Below are positions 8,957 to 19,381 of a DNA stretch of 64,000 bases, piece by piece. The stretch is from Rhizobium herbae (lineage in GTDB: Bacteria; Pseudomonadota; Alphaproteobacteria; Rhizobiales; Rhizobiaceae). The position numbers and the translations under genes are program-made. Below the pieces are notes generated by a model. The model had not been told where the DNA came from. It made no database searches and saw only the letters and a list, made by a program, of their open reading frames with translations. How positions within the stretch are numbered: the first letter of the stretch is position 1; every line of letters begins with the position of its first letter. The stretch is taken from positions 1-64,000 of the forward strand of contig NZ_JAGGJV010000001.1 in NCBI RefSeq assembly GCF_017873135.1, given 5' to 3'.

Positions 8957-9526
8957 ATGGCACAAGAAAAAAGAGGTTCTCGCGACGATCGCCAGAACCG
9001 CGAGGAGCGCGACAGCGAATTCGTTGACAAGCTCGTAGCAATCAACCGCGTCGCAAAAGTCGTCAAGGGCGGCCGTCGTTTCGGCTTTGCTGCTCTCGTC
9101 GTCGTCGGCGACCAGAAGGGCCGCGTTGGCTTCGGTCATGGCAAGGCACGTGAAGTGCCGGAAGCCATCCGCAAGGCAACCGAAGCCGCCAAGCGCGAAC
9201 TGATCTTCGTTCCGCTGCGCTCCGGTCGTACGCTTCATCACGACGTTCATGGCCGTCATGGCGCAGGCAAGGTTCTGCTGCGTGCTGCCAAGGCCGGTAC
9301 CGGCATCATCGCCGGTGGCCCGATGCGCGCCGTTTTCGAAACGCTCGGCATGCATGACGTTGTTGCGAAGTCGACCGGTTCGTCGAACCCGTACAACATG
9401 ATCCGCGCCACGTTCGACGCTCTGAAAAGCCAGATGCACCCGAAGGATATCGCAGCTCAGCGCGGCATGAAATATGCCACTCTGCAGGGCCGCCGCGTAT
9501 CCGCCGGCGTTGCTTCCGAAGAATAA
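8957..9526 (+). CDS. rpsE: 30S ribosomal protein S5
   Basis: A 189-residue S5, a little longer than E. coli S5 because of a charged N-terminal extension ([18 protein letters not shown]). S5 helps form the mRNA entry site and decoding accuracy. The double-stranded RNA-binding core [20 protein letters not shown] and the [19 protein letters not shown] block are clear. A long purine-rich stretch (AAGAAAAAGGAAAAGGACA) just before the ATG gives a strong initiation region. Confidence 0.98.
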   Translation: MAQEKRGSRDDRQNREERDSEFVDKLVAINRVAKVVKGGRRFGFAALVVVGDQKGRVGFGHGKAREVPEAIRKATEAAKRELIFVPLRSGRTLHHDVHGRHGAGKVLLRAAKAGTGIIAGGPMRAVFETLGMHDVVAKSTGSSNPYNMIRATFDALKSQMHPKDIAAQRGMKYATLQGRRVSAGVASEE

Positions 9527-9538
9527 GGGAGCCAGACA

Positions 9539-9742
9539 ATGGTCAAGAAAGAAGCTGCAAAGAAGACGGTTTCGGTCGAACAGATCGGCAGCCCCATTCG
9601 CCGCCCAGCCGTACAGCGCGCAACGCTGATCGGTCTCGGTCTCAACAAGATGCACCGGGTTAGCGTTCTGGAAGATACACCTTCCGTTCGCGGCATGATC
9701 CGGGCCGTCCAGCACCTCGTTCGCGTCGTCGACGAGAAGTGA
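9539..9742 (+). CDS. rpmD: 50S ribosomal protein L30
   Basis: A 67-residue L30 with a short Lys-rich N-terminal extension. The core [20 protein letters not shown] and [20 protein letters not shown] is standard for the bacterial family. It fits between rpsE and rplO in the spc order with spacers of 12 and 13 nt. Confidence 0.97.
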   Translation: MVKKEAAKKTVSVEQIGSPIRRPAVQRATLIGLGLNKMHRVSVLEDTPSVRGMIRAVQHLVRVVDEK

Positions 9743-9755
9743 GGGGGATACCATC

Positions 9756-10226
9756 ATGAAACTGAATGAAATCAAAGACAACGAAGGTTCGACCAAGAAC
9801 CGCAAGCGTCTCGGCCGTGGTATCGGCTCCGGATCCGGCAAGACTGCCGGCCGCGGTGTCAAGGGTCAGAAGGCTCGTTCGGGCGTTGCCATCAACGGCT
9901 TCGAAGGCGGCCAGATGCCAATCTACCGTCGTCTGCCGAAGCGCGGCTTCAACAACATCTTCCGTTCGGACTTTGTTGTCGTGTCGCTCGGCCGCATCCA
10001 GACCGCAATCGACGCCAAGAAGCTCGACGCTTCGAAGACCGTCGATGCTGCTGCCCTGACGGCTGCCGGCGTCATCCGTCGCGCCAAGGACGGCGTTCGC
10101 GTTCTCGCCGACGGCGAACTGAAGGCAAAGGTAACGATTGAAGTTGCCGGCGCTTCCAAGCCTGCGATCGAAAAGATCGAAAAGGCTGGCGGTTCGATCA
10201 AGCTGCTTTCGGGCGCTGCCGAATAA
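9756..10226 (+). CDS. rplO: 50S ribosomal protein L15
   Basis: A 156-residue L15. The Gly/Arg-rich N-terminal extension ([18 protein letters not shown]) threads into 23S rRNA, and [18 protein letters not shown] is the family signature. It is the last gene of the spc ribosomal-protein run; a strong intrinsic terminator follows 12 nt later, unlike E. coli where secY is directly joined. Confidence 0.98.
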   Translation: MKLNEIKDNEGSTKNRKRLGRGIGSGSGKTAGRGVKGQKARSGVAINGFEGGQMPIYRRLPKRGFNNIFRSDFVVVSLGRIQTAIDAKKLDASKTVDAAALTAAGVIRRAKDGVRVLADGELKAKVTIEVAGASKPAIEKIEKAGGSIKLLSGAAE

Positions 10227-10238
10227 TTGTTGCTGATG

Positions 10239-10271
10239 AACCGCCCGGGGTGCTTCACACCGGGCGGTTTT
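10239..10271 (+). terminator. Intrinsic terminator between rplO and secY
   Basis: AACCGCCCGG (10239-10248) pairs with CCGGGCGGTT (10260-10269) and the arm continues into TTTTG. The stem is GC-rich and close to the rplO stop. It should end or strongly attenuate the spc transcript before secY. Confidence 0.75.
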
Positions 10272-10462
10272 GCTCCCATATGAGAGCCTCACGGATTCGT
10301 GGCTAGCCAAGGCTGGTCGCAAACATTAATACGGGAGCCAGGTGAGGCGTGCGATTGCTGATGCAGTCTTTTCCAAGCCGGTTTTCACACATCGAACATA
10401 ACCTCTACCGGAACTGACCGGGTTTCCCCGCGGGTTCCTACATTGGTTACGCGGAGAATTGC
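10272..10462 (+). promoter_or_regulatory. secY upstream region
   Basis: A 190-nt gene-free region between the rplO terminator and secY. If the terminator works, a promoter for secY-adk must lie here. I see no clear consensus boxes; the segment near CATTAATACGGGAG is the most AT-rich candidate for a -10. The secY ATG is preceded by ACGCGGAGAATTGC. Confidence 0.3.
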
Positions 10463-11803
10463 ATGGCTTCTGCAGCGGAACAGCTCGCCTCCAATCTGAA
10501 TTTTGCGACTTTCGCAAAAGCGGAAGATCTGAAACGGCGCCTCTGGTTCACCCTGGGCGCCCTCTTGGTTTATCGCCTCGGCACCTATATTCCGTTGCCT
10601 GGTCTCAATCCTCAGGCATTTGCTCAGGCGTTCGCCGGGCAGAGCGGTGGTATCCTCGGCCTCTTCAACATGTTCTCCGGCGGCGCCGTCGAGCGCATGG
10701 CGATTTTCGCGCTCGGGATCATGCCTTATATTTCCGCCTCCATCATTGTTCAGCTGATGACCTCCGTTGTTCCGTCGCTTGAGCAGCTGAAGAAGGAAGG
10801 CGAGCAGGGCCGCAAGGTCATCAACCAGTACACCCGCTACGGCACGGTGCTGCTCGGCACGCTGCAGGCCTATGGCATCGCGGTTGGCCTTGAAAGCGGC
10901 AACGGCCTCGTGGTGGATGCCGGCTGGTTCTTCCGTATCTCGACCGTTATTTCGCTTCTCGGCGGCACGATGTTCCTGATGTGGCTTGGCGAGCAGATTA
11001 CCTCGCGCGGTATCGGCAACGGCATCTCGCTGATCATCTTTGCGGGCATCGTCGCGCATCTGCCGACCGCCATGGCCAGCACGCTCGAACTCGGCCGCAC
11101 CGGCGCCCTGTCGACGCCGCTGATTCTCGCCATCATTGTCATGGTGGTCGGTGTCATCGCGCTGATCGTCTTCTTCGAACGCGCCCAAAGACGTCTTTTG
11201 ATCCAGTATCCCAAGCGTCAGGTCGGCAACAAGATGTTCCAGGGCGATACCTCGCACCTGCCGCTGAAGCTCAACACGGCCGGCGTCATCCCGGCGATCT
11301 TCGCGTCGTCGCTGCTGCTTCTGCCGGCAACGCTTGCAGGCTTTGCCAACAGCGCGGCGCTGCCGTCCTGGGCAACGACCATCGTCGCGGCTCTCGGCCA
11401 TGGCAAGCCGCTCTATATGGTACTCTATGGTGGCATGATCGCTTTCTTTGCCTTCTTCTACACGGCCATCGTCTTCAATCCGAAGGATACGGCCGACAAT
11501 CTGAAGAAGCACGGCGGCTTTATCCTCGGCATTCGCCCGGGCGAGCGCACAGCCGAATACATCGACTACGTGCTGACCCGCATCACCGTGCTCGGCGCGA
11601 TCTACCTGATGTTCGTCTGCATTCTGCCCGAAGTCATGATCGCGCAGACCGGCGTGCCGTTCTACCTTGGTGGTACGTCGCTTTTGATTGTTGTCAGCGT
11701 GACCCTTGATACTGTAGCACAGGTGCAGGGTCACCTGATTGCCCAGCAGTATGAGGGGCTGATCAAGAAATCAAAGCTGCGTGGAGGGAAGAGGGGCCGA
11801 TGA
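10463..11803 (+). CDS. secY: Protein translocase subunit SecY
   Basis: A 446-residue inner-membrane protein with about ten membrane segments, the channel-forming subunit of the SecYEG translocon. Family marks are [16 protein letters not shown] in the first membrane region, [16 protein letters not shown] (plug and second segment), and the cytoplasmic loop [24 protein letters not shown] lies 9 nt before the ATG. It overlaps adk by 4 nt (ATGA), so the two are coupled. No rpmJ or infA follows it, unlike many bacteria. Confidence 0.98.
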   Translation: MASAAEQLASNLNFATFAKAEDLKRRLWFTLGALLVYRLGTYIPLPGLNPQAFAQAFAGQSGGILGLFNMFSGGAVERMAIFALGIMPYISASIIVQLMTSVVPSLEQLKKEGEQGRKVINQYTRYGTVLLGTLQAYGIAVGLESGNGLVVDAGWFFRISTVISLLGGTMFLMWLGEQITSRGIGNGISLIIFAGIVAHLPTAMASTLELGRTGALSTPLILAIIVMVVGVIALIVFFERAQRRLLIQYPKRQVGNKMFQGDTSHLPLKLNTAGVIPAIFASSLLLLPATLAGFANSAALPSWATTIVAALGHGKPLYMVLYGGMIAFFAFFYTAIVFNPKDTADNLKKHGGFILGIRPGERTAEYIDYVLTRITVLGAIYLMFVCILPEVMIAQTGVPFYLGGTSLLIVVSVTLDTVAQVQGHLIAQQYEGLIKKSKLRGGKRGR

Positions 11804-12396
11804 GATTAATATTTTTAGGACCGCCGGGAGCTGGCAAGGGAACACAGGCCAAGCTGCTGACGGAGAAATACGGTATTCCGCAGCTTTCGACAGGCGACAT
11901 GCTGCGGGCAGCCGTTGCCGAGCAGAGTGACGTCGGCAAGCGTGCCAAGGCCGTCATGGATGCAGGTCAGCTTGTCTCCGACGCGATCGTCAACGAGATC
12001 GTCTCGGACCGGATCGATTCGGCCGATTGCGCCAAGGGGTTCATCCTTGATGGCTATCCGCGCACGGTTCCCCAGGCCATTGCACTCGGCAAGATGCTCG
12101 AAGGCAAGGGATTGAGGCTCGATTCGGTCATCGAACTGAAAGTTGACGAAGATGCGCTTGTACGGCGGATCGAGAATCGCGTAGCAGAAACCATTGCCGC
12201 TGGCGGCACGGTTCGCTCCGACGACAATCCGGAAGCATTCAAGAAGCGTCTTGTCGAATATCGCGAAAAGACGGCGCCTCTGTCGCAGCACTATGCTGCA
12301 ACGGGCGAGTTGAAGACGGTTGATGGAATGGCATCGGTTGAAACCGTGACCTCCGAAATCAACAAGATCCTGGCATCGGCTTCGGCCGACGCTTGA
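11800..12396 (+). CDS. adk: Adenylate kinase
   Basis: A 198-residue adenylate kinase (ATP + AMP to 2 ADP). The P-loop [10 protein letters not shown] lies at residues 7-16, the NMP-binding region includes [10 protein letters not shown], and GYPRT follows. The LID is the short form: there is no four-cysteine zinc LID between VRRIENR and NPEAFKKRL, only about a dozen residues, as in other Alphaproteobacteria. Coupled to secY; a 233-nt spacer separates it from rpsM. Confidence 0.97.
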   Translation: MRLIFLGPPGAGKGTQAKLLTEKYGIPQLSTGDMLRAAVAEQSDVGKRAKAVMDAGQLVSDAIVNEIVSDRIDSADCAKGFILDGYPRTVPQAIALGKMLEGKGLRLDSVIELKVDEDALVRRIENRVAETIAAGGTVRSDDNPEAFKKRLVEYREKTAPLSQHYAATGELKTVDGMASVETVTSEINKILASASADA

Positions 12397-12629
12397 AAAA
12401 GGCCAGTTCTTGAAAAAGGACTGCCGGGGAGTTGACTTTTGCGGTCGATTCCTTCAAAGACCGCGCTAACTCGCTACATGCAAGGGATCGGCGCGGATTT
12501 CAAAGACGAAGTCCGGGCGCGATTCTTTTGACGTGTTCCGAACAGAACTTTCACAGTCGGCCCTCCAAAAAGGGGCTGCATAACGAAGCACCTATTGCCG
12601 GATGGCAACTGGAAGCAAGGAGAACAGGC
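12397..12629 (+). promoter_or_regulatory. rpsM upstream region
   Basis: A gene-free spacer of 233 nt between adk and rpsM. TTGACT at 12432-12437 could be a -35 box and overlaps the start of a hairpin, GCGGTC (12440-12445) with GACCGC near 12459-12464. The alpha-operon leader lies here in E. coli and binds S4; rpsD is not in this cluster, and I cannot recognise an S4 pseudoknot by eye. Confidence 0.35.
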
Positions 12630-12998
12630 GTGGCACGTATCGCTGGCGTCAACATCCCGACGAGCAAGCGCGTAGTAATCGCGCTTCGTTACATTCACGG
12701 GATCGGAGCGAAGTTCGCACAGGAAATCGTCGAGAAGGTCGGTATCCCGGCTGAACGTCGTGTGCACCAACTGACGGATGCTGAAGTTCTTCAGATCCGT
12801 GAAACCATCGACCGCGATTATCAGGTTGAAGGCGACCTGCGTCGCGAGACCTCGATGAACATCAAGCGTCTGATGGACCTCGGCTGCTACCGCGGCCTGC
12901 GTCATCGTCGCTCGCTGCCGGTACGCGGCCAGCGCACGCACACCAATGCCCGCACCCGCAAGGGCCCGGCAAAGGCGATTGCAGGCAAGAAGAAGTAA
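12630..12998 (+). CDS. rpsM: 30S ribosomal protein S13
   Basis: A 122-residue S13 beginning at a GTG codon ([19 protein letters not shown]). AAGGAG at 12617-12622 supports this start; longer in-frame starts upstream would add about 66 residues unlike the family. S13 contacts P-site tRNA and intersubunit bridges. The C-terminal [20 protein letters not shown] and [15 protein letters not shown] are diagnostic. It opens the alpha-type set. Confidence 0.98.
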   Translation: MARIAGVNIPTSKRVVIALRYIHGIGAKFAQEIVEKVGIPAERRVHQLTDAEVLQIRETIDRDYQVEGDLRRETSMNIKRLMDLGCYRGLRHRRSLPVRGQRTHTNARTRKGPAKAIAGKKK

Positions 12999-13080
12999 TT
13001 TCCCTGAATTGGGAAATGCAGGGGCTGGCGCTCGACGCCGGCCTCTTTTGTGGTTTCGGAAGGGCGCGCATCGCGTCCCT

Positions 13081-13109
13081 CCGGTGGAGCTGCTGGCATT
13101 ACGGCAGTG
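13081..13109 (+). repeat. 29-nt element, copy A, in the rpsM-rpsK spacer
   Basis: This copy matches the one at 13184-13212 at 25 of 29 positions. The core CTGC (13090-13093) can pair with GCAG (13104-13107) around a 10-nt loop. In copy B the same stem is CCGC/GCGG, so one base pair has changed on both sides. The element lies between two co-oriented ribosomal-protein genes in otherwise unique sequence. Confidence 0.7.
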
Positions 13110-13183
13110 ACGATATCGCCGCGCAGATCGGTTTTTCCGTTCGCGCATGACTTGAAAATTTAGGGCAGGGGTTTTTCCTCCGC

Positions 13184-13212
13184 CCGGTGGAGCCGCTGGT
13201 GTTACGGCGGTG
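13184..13212 (+). repeat. 29-nt element, copy B, just upstream of rpsK
   Basis: Second copy of the element at 13081-13109. It ends 23 nt before the rpsK ATG, near the ribosome-binding site (AACGAAAGGT). Read in triplets both copies can encode GGAAG(I/V)TAV, but the copies are in different frames relative to each other and no start codon or ribosome-binding site fits, so a leader peptide is less likely than an RNA element. Confidence 0.65.
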
Positions 13213-13235
13213 CAGAGATCAACGAAAGGTATACC

Positions 13236-13625
13236 ATGGCCAAGGAAGCCACACGCGTTCGCCGTCGCGAGCGGAAAAACATTTCCACGGGCGTCGCCCA
13301 CGTCAACTCGTCGTTCAACAACACGATGATCACCATCACCGATGCACAGGGCAACGCCATTGCCTGGTCGTCGGCTGGTTCGAAGGGCTTCAAGGGCTCG
13401 CGCAAGTCGACCCCGTTCGCAGCCCAGATGGCTGCCGAAGATGCGGCCAAGAAGGCCCAGGAACACGGCATGAAGACGCTCGAAGTCGAAGTTTGCGGCC
13501 CGGGTTCCGGCCGTGAATCGGCTCTGCGCGCCCTGCAGGCTGCCGGCTTCATGATCACCTCGATCCGTGACGTGACTCCGATCCCGCACAACGGTTGCCG
13601 CCCGCGCAAGAAGCGCCGCGTTTAA
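13236..13625 (+). CDS. rpsK: 30S ribosomal protein S11
   Basis: A 129-residue S11 of the platform, near the E site. The stretch [20 protein letters not shown] and the C-terminal [18 protein letters not shown] are unmistakable. It lies 237 nt after rpsM, an unusual gap for this pair, which are usually close. The gap carries the duplicated 29-nt element. rpoA follows after 100 nt. Confidence 0.98.
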   Translation: MAKEATRVRRRERKNISTGVAHVNSSFNNTMITITDAQGNAIAWSSAGSKGFKGSRKSTPFAAQMAAEDAAKKAQEHGMKTLEVEVCGPGSGRESALRALQAAGFMITSIRDVTPIPHNGCRPRKKRRV

Positions 13626-13642
13626 GCATACGCATTCATCCT

Positions 13643-13707
13643 GCCGGTGAGGGGATTACCTCTCCCGGCGCTTCAAGGCTCGGTTGCCACGATTGGATGG
13701 TGGCAAC
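13643..13707 (+). promoter_or_regulatory. Two hairpins between rpsK and rpoA
   Basis: The first hairpin (13643-13669) pairs GCCGG-TGAGG with CCTCT-CCCGGC around a short loop. The second (13683-13707) is a perfect 8-bp stem, GTTGCCAC with GTGGCAAC, ending 18 nt before the rpoA ATG. No T run follows either one. They could tune rpoA translation or mRNA stability. Confidence 0.45.
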
Positions 13708-13725
13708 GAACGGAAGGCAAAACAT

Positions 13726-14736
13726 ATGATTCAGAAAAACTGGCAGGAACTGATCAAGCCGAACAAGGTCGAGTTCTCCTCTACCGGCCGCACCAAGGTG
13801 AGCCTTGTTGCCGAGCCGCTGGAGCGTGGCTTTGGCCTGACCCTCGGCAACGCGCTTCGCCGCGTTCTTTTGTCGTCGCTTCGCGGCGCTGCTGTGACCG
13901 CAGTGCAGATCGACGGCGTCCTGCACGAGTTCTCCTCGATCCCGGGCGTCCGGGAAGACGTGACGGACATCGTGCTCAACATCAAGGAAATCGCCATCAA
14001 GATGGATGGCGACGACGCAAAGCGCATGGTCGTGCGCAAGCAGGGTCCGGGCGTTGTTACCGCCGGTGACATCCAGACGGTTGGCGATATCGAAATCCTC
14101 AACCCGAACCATGTGATCTGCACCCTCGACGAGGGCGCCGAGATCCGCATGGAGTTCACCGTCAACAACGGCAAGGGCTACGTGCCTGCTGACCGCAACC
14201 GTTCGGAAGACGCGCCGATCGGCCTCATCCCGGTCGACAGCCTGTATTCGCCGGTCAAGAAAGTGTCCTACAAGGTGGAAAACACCCGCGAAGGCCAGGT
14301 TCTCGACTACGACAAGCTGTCGATGCAGATCGAGACCGATGGTTCCGTCACCGGTGAAGATGCAGTCGCTTTCGCGGCCCGCATCCTTCAGGACCAGCTC
14401 GGCGTTTTCGTCAACTTCGACGAACCGCAGAAGGAAGCCGAAGAAGAAGCCGTTACCGAACTGGCGTTCAACCCGGCACTGCTCAAGAAGGTCGACGAAC
14501 TGGAACTCTCCGTCCGTTCGGCCAACTGCCTGAAGAACGACAACATCGTCTATATCGGCGACCTCATTCAGAAGACCGAAGCCGAAATGCTTCGCACTCC
14601 GAACTTTGGCCGCAAGTCGCTGAACGAAATCAAGGAAGTTCTCGCTTCCATGGGCCTGCACCTCGGCATGGAAGTGCCCGCATGGCCGCCCGAGAACATC
14701 GAAGATCTCGCCAAGCGTTACGAAGACCAGTATTAA
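13726..14736 (+). CDS. rpoA: DNA-directed RNA polymerase subunit alpha
   Basis: A 336-residue RNA polymerase alpha subunit of usual length. The N-terminal domain ([20 protein letters not shown]) dimerises and nucleates the core enzyme; the C-terminal domain ([20 protein letters not shown] and [14 protein letters not shown]) binds UP elements and activators. The ATG at 13726 gives [17 protein letters not shown] as in relatives; an upstream in-frame start would add 14 unrelated residues. rpsD, found before rpoA in E. coli, is absent here. Confidence 0.98.
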   Translation: MIQKNWQELIKPNKVEFSSTGRTKVSLVAEPLERGFGLTLGNALRRVLLSSLRGAAVTAVQIDGVLHEFSSIPGVREDVTDIVLNIKEIAIKMDGDDAKRMVVRKQGPGVVTAGDIQTVGDIEILNPNHVICTLDEGAEIRMEFTVNNGKGYVPADRNRSEDAPIGLIPVDSLYSPVKKVSYKVENTREGQVLDYDKLSMQIETDGSVTGEDAVAFAARILQDQLGVFVNFDEPQKEAEEEAVTELAFNPALLKKVDELELSVRSANCLKNDNIVYIGDLIQKTEAEMLRTPNFGRKSLNEIKEVLASMGLHLGMEVPAWPPENIEDLAKRYEDQY

Positions 14737-14744
14737 CAATAAAA

Positions 14745-14768
14745 AAGGCAGGTTAACCCTCTGCCTTT
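14745..14768 (+). terminator. Weak hairpin between rpoA and rplQ
   Basis: AAAGGCAG (14745-14752) pairs with CTGCCTTT (14761-14768) around a 9-nt loop. The T run is short and followed by CCCC. It may attenuate rather than end transcription, since rplQ lies 130 nt downstream with its own strong AAAGGAG site. Confidence 0.45.
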
Positions 14769-14866
14769 CCCCGTCAAACAGCAGGCTCCGCAAGGAAGCC
14801 TGTATGTGCCAGGAAACGGCAGGCCCAGACAACGAAAAGGGCACCTGCATTTAAAGGAGAATAGCA

Positions 14867-15292
14867 ATGCGCCATGGTGTAGCCGGCCGCAAGCTGAATA
14901 GAACTGCAAGCCATCGCAAGGCAATGTTTGCCAATATGGCTGCTTCGCTCATCGAACATGAGCAGATCGTCACCACCCTGCCGAAGGCAAAGGAAATCCG
15001 CCCGATCGTCGAGAAGCTCGTCACGCTCGGCAAGAAGGGTGACCTTCATGCCCGTCGTCAGGCCATCTCGCAGATCCGCGACGTTGCTGTCGTCGCCAAG
15101 CTGTTCGATGCCATCGCAACGCGCTACGCAACCCGCAACGGCGGTTACCTGCGCATCATGAAGGCCGGCTTCCGCCACGGCGACAATGCGGCTCTGGCCG
15201 TCATTGAATTCGTCGATCGCGATACTTCGGCCAAGGGCGCCAAGGACATCGCTCGCGTTGCCGCCGAAGCAGAAGCTGCGGACGCCGCTTAA
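14867..15292 (+). CDS. rplQ: 50S ribosomal protein L17
   Basis: A 141-residue L17 that lies near the tunnel exit. It starts [20 protein letters not shown], the invariant L17 opening, and continues with [20 protein letters not shown]. The Ala/Glu-rich tail after residue 120 is typical of rhizobial L17. AAAGGAG precedes the ATG. It ends the ribosomal cluster; a strong terminator follows. Confidence 0.98.
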   Translation: MRHGVAGRKLNRTASHRKAMFANMAASLIEHEQIVTTLPKAKEIRPIVEKLVTLGKKGDLHARRQAISQIRDVAVVAKLFDAIATRYATRNGGYLRIMKAGFRHGDNAALAVIEFVDRDTSAKGAKDIARVAAEAEAADAA

Positions 15293-15318
15293 GTTTTCCG
15301 CTTGATCGGAAGATTGAG

Positions 15319-15346
15319 ACAGCCGGGCCGAAAGCCCGGCTGTTTT
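15319..15346 (+). terminator. Intrinsic terminator after rplQ
   Basis: CAGCCGGGC (15320-15328) pairs perfectly with GCCCGGCTG (15334-15342) around CGAAA, followed by TTTT. This closes the ribosomal supercluster. Confidence 0.85.
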
Positions 15347-15451
15347 GCGTTGTAGCGCTCTTAGGCCCATTTTCACGTTTCCGCCGTCTTTGCTTTCTAT
15401 CCGTGAAGTCCTATCTGTTTTCCCTGAATCCCTTTCGGCAGGATATCCCGC

Positions 15452-16924
<1,473 letters not shown>

Positions 16925-17015
16925 TCGATCTGCTAGTCTCATCTGAACCAAAGCGACGCGGCCGAATCAATGACAGTCTTGCTGCGACCGGCCTTTCGCA
17001 GCAAAGGAGTTGGCT

Positions 17016-18314
17016 GTGACGCTATTCGATGAGACCACGCACCGGCCGCTCGCGGATGCGCTTCGTCCGGAAACGCTGGAGGAGGTCATCGGCCAGGACC
17101 ATCTTCTGGGCGAGAATGGGCCGATTGCCCGCATGGTGTCCGGCGGAACCGTTGGCTCCTTCATCCTCTGGGGACCACCGGGTGTCGGAAAAACCACGAT
17201 CGCGCGGCTTGTGGCGAAGTCGGCGAAAATGGAATTCGTACAGCTTTCCGCCGTCATGTCGGGCATCGCCGATCTGCGCAAAGTCTTCGACACGGCAAAA
17301 AGCAACCGGACCATCGGCCGCCAGACCATCCTTTTTGTCGATGAGCTGCATCGTTTCAATCGAAGCACCCAGGATGCGCTGCTGCCGCATGTCGAAAACG
17401 GCTCGGTGATTCTGATCGGCGCGACGACGGAAAACCCGAGCTTCAGCCTTGTCGCCGCGTTGCTGTCGCGGCTGAAGGTTTTCACACTCAATCCCTTTGA
17501 TGCAGCCTCCTCGGAATTGCTGCTGGCGCGGGTCGAGAACTTCGTCGGAAAACGGCTGCCGCTGACAGACGATGCGCGCGCCGCCCTGATCAACATGGCG
17601 GACGGGGACGGGCGCTATCTGGTCGGATTGGCGGACGACGTCTTCTCATTGGATGAAGCCGAAGATCTCGACATCGGGCGCCTGTCGAAAGCGCTGCAGA
17701 AGCGAATGCCGGTTTACGACAAGGCGCAGGACGGTCATTACAATCTGCTCAGCTGCTTCCACAAGAGCCTGCGGGGCAGCGATGTCGATGCAGGCCTGTA
17801 CTGGGGCGCGCGAATGGTCGATGCGGGCGAAGATCCGATGACATTGTTTCGGCGTCTTGCCTGCGTGGCCAGCGAGGATGTCGGCATGGCGGACCCCAAT
17901 GCCCTGCCGCAGGTGATCGCCGCCTGGAGCGCATTCGAGCGGATCGGCTGGCCGGAGGGCCGGCTGTTTATCGCGCAGGCGATCGTCTATGTCGCGACCG
18001 CGCCGAAATCCAATGCCAGCTACCGCTCTTTCGACGCGGCATTGGAAATGGCGCGGCAGACCGGCTCCATTCCACCGCCCAAAAGCATCCTCAATGCGCC
18101 GACAAAGCTGATGAAGGACCTCGGCTATCACGAGGGCTACAAATACGATCACGATTATCCGGACGCCTATTCCGGACAGGATTTCTTTCCGGAAGAACTG
18201 CGCGGCAAGGATACGCGGTTCTATCAGCCGCAGGAGCGGGGCTTTGAACGGGAAACGTTGAAACGCCTGGAGTTCTGGCAGCGGTTGAAGCGGGAACGCA
18301 AGCAGCCGAAATAA
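17016..18314 (+). CDS. rarA: Replication-associated recombination protein A (MgsA/RarA)
   Basis: A 432-residue AAA+ ATPase of the clamp-loader-like RarA family, which acts at stalled replication forks. Walker A GPPGVGKTT is at residues 53-61 and Walker B ILFVDELHRFN at about 105-115, with the sensor region ATTENPSFSLV after it. The C-terminal MgsA tetramerisation domain is present. The start is taken as GTG at 17016 because AAGGAG (17004-17009) is 6 nt before it; a TTG at 17010 directly abuts that site. Closely follows the DegP-like gene. Confidence 0.93.
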   Translation: MTLFDETTHRPLADALRPETLEEVIGQDHLLGENGPIARMVSGGTVGSFILWGPPGVGKTTIARLVAKSAKMEFVQLSAVMSGIADLRKVFDTAKSNRTIGRQTILFVDELHRFNRSTQDALLPHVENGSVILIGATTENPSFSLVAALLSRLKVFTLNPFDAASSELLLARVENFVGKRLPLTDDARAALINMADGDGRYLVGLADDVFSLDEAEDLDIGRLSKALQKRMPVYDKAQDGHYNLLSCFHKSLRGSDVDAGLYWGARMVDAGEDPMTLFRRLACVASEDVGMADPNALPQVIAAWSAFERIGWPEGRLFIAQAIVYVATAPKSNASYRSFDAALEMARQTGSIPPPKSILNAPTKLMKDLGYHEGYKYDHDYPDAYSGQDFFPEELRGKDTRFYQPQERGFERETLKRLEFWQRLKRERKQPK

Positions 18315-18338
18315 TGTGGTTCGGCGACGATTACCGGC

Positions 18339-18716
18339 TCATTCCGGCAGTTTGAAGAACGCTTCGAGACGATATCCGTCAGGGTCGATCACGAAACCTG
18401 CATAGTAGAATTGGCTGTATTCTGGCCGAAGTCCCGGCGAACCGTTATCCTCGCCTCCATTTGCCATGCCGGCCGCATGGAAAGCATCGACTGAGGCCGC
18501 ATCGGGCGCTGTAAAGCAGAAATGCAGGCCGGAACCGCGGTCAGGCGGCACGGGGCTCTCGACTTCGGCAATCCAGAGACTGATCTTGTCGGATCCGTAG
18601 CCGATTGCCTTGTCCGTTTTCATAAGGCGTTCATAGCCGAGCGGCGTTAGAACCGCATCGTAGAAGGTGAGTGATCTCTTCAGGTCTTTTACGCCAATCG
18701 ACACGTGATCAAACAT
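18339..18716 (-). CDS. VOC family (glyoxalase/dioxygenase-fold) protein
   Basis: A 125-residue single-module vicinal-oxygen-chelate protein. It begins MFDHVSIGVKDLKRSLTFYD with the first metal-ligand His at position 4, and has GLHFCFTAPD in the middle and the terminal Glu motif DPDGYRLEAFF. These are compatible with metal binding in a dimer. The substrate is unknown; such proteins include glyoxalase-like, antibiotic-binding and uncharacterised members. The ATG at 18716 has AGAGGAG upstream. It faces rarA convergently with a 24-nt gap. Confidence 0.88.
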   Translation of the reverse strand: MFDHVSIGVKDLKRSLTFYDAVLTPLGYERLMKTDKAIGYGSDKISLWIAEVESPVPPDRGSGLHFCFTAPDAASVDAFHAAGMANGGEDNGSPGLRPEYSQFYYAGFVIDPDGYRLEAFFKLPE

Positions 18717-18890
18717 TGAGCAGCACTCCTCTTTGTCCGCATCTTCCCTGTTCGATATCATCCGCACAAGCGCAAAGCTGATCTTCCTGCATACCGCGGG
18801 GCATTTTTTCCACCTGTCTCCTGCCGAACCGCGAATGGCAGCCATGCATGGCAGGCTCTTGTCACCGCTATCTTCGGGTGGCATAAAGTG

Positions 18891-18975
18891 TGCATGCAGA
18901 CGGCTGCACGGGACCGGAATCTATTGCTGGCCCCGCACATCCGCGAGGACGGCCTCGCTCCATGAATGGAGTTAA
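18891..18975 (+). promoter_or_regulatory. Guanidine-II (mini-ykkC) riboswitch
   Basis: Two short hairpins each capped by the tetraloop ACGG: TGCAG/CTGCA with loop 18900-18903, and GCGAGG/CCTCGC with loop 18949-18952, joined by about 34 nt. Twin hairpins with ACGR loops in front of an SMR transporter gene define the mini-ykkC class, which senses guanidinium. The CTCC at 18958-18961 just after the second hairpin can pair with GGAG at 18968-18971, the ribosome-binding site of the next gene. This suggests ligand binding frees the site and turns on translation. Confidence 0.9.
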
Positions 18976-18978
18976 AAC

Positions 18979-19293
18979 GTGGCCTGGATTTTTCTTTTCC
19001 TCGCAGGAATTCTCGAAATCGGCTGGGCGATCGGCCTTAAATATACAGAAGGCTTCACCAGGCTCGTGCCGACGGTTCTGACCGGCGCTGCCATGCTGGC
19101 AAGCATCGTTCTGCTCGGCGTCGCGGTCCGCACCCTGCCGCTCGGCACGGCCTATGCGATATGGACCGGGATCGGTACCGTCGGAACGGTCATTCTCGGC
19201 ATCATTCTCTTTGCCGAGCCTGCGACCGCGGTGCGCATCGGCTGCATCGCGCTGATCATCGCCGGCATCGCCGGATTGAAGCTGACAGCCTGA
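18979..19293 (+). CDS. sugE: SMR-family guanidinium exporter Gdx (SugE)
   Basis: A 104-residue protein with four membrane helices of the small multidrug resistance family, Gdx/SugE subtype: LEIGWAIGLKYTEGF has the conserved Glu of the first helix and the subtype motif, and GTAYAIWTGIGTVGT is typical of helix 3. Gdx proteins work as dual-topology dimers that export guanidinium in exchange for protons. The start is a GTG at 18979 with GGAG at 18968-18971. The upstream riboswitch strongly supports the substrate. It stands alone and ends at a bidirectional terminator. Confidence 0.95.
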   Translation: MAWIFLFLAGILEIGWAIGLKYTEGFTRLVPTVLTGAAMLASIVLLGVAVRTLPLGTAYAIWTGIGTVGTVILGIILFAEPATAVRIGCIALIIAGIAGLKLTA

Positions 19294-19313
19294 TTGTCCC
19301 GGAATCTCAAATG

Positions 19314-19351
19314 AAAAACACACCGCGCAGGTGACCGCGCGGTGTGTTTTT
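19314..19351. terminator. Bidirectional intrinsic terminator
   Basis: A perfect 15-bp stem (19314-19328 with 19337-19351) begins with AAAAA and ends with TTTTT, so it works on both strands. It separates sugE (+) from the ATP12-type gene (-). Confidence 0.93.
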
Positions 19352-19381
19352 GGCGACATTGAATGTTCGAGACATTCCTGC

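Noticed and set aside
10385..11734. Long open frame of 449 codons antisense to secY
   Set aside because: It is a shadow of the GC-rich third positions of secY, with no homology and no ribosome-binding site.
13081..13212. Leader peptides encoded by the 29-nt repeats
   Set aside because: The copies can read GGAAG(I/V)TAV, but they are in different frames relative to each other, and no start codon with a ribosome-binding site precedes either; RNA structure is preferred, not proven.
12474..13589. Minus-strand open frame of 371 codons across rpsM and rpsK
   Set aside because: Covers two certain ribosomal-protein genes on the other strand; the frame has no family features.
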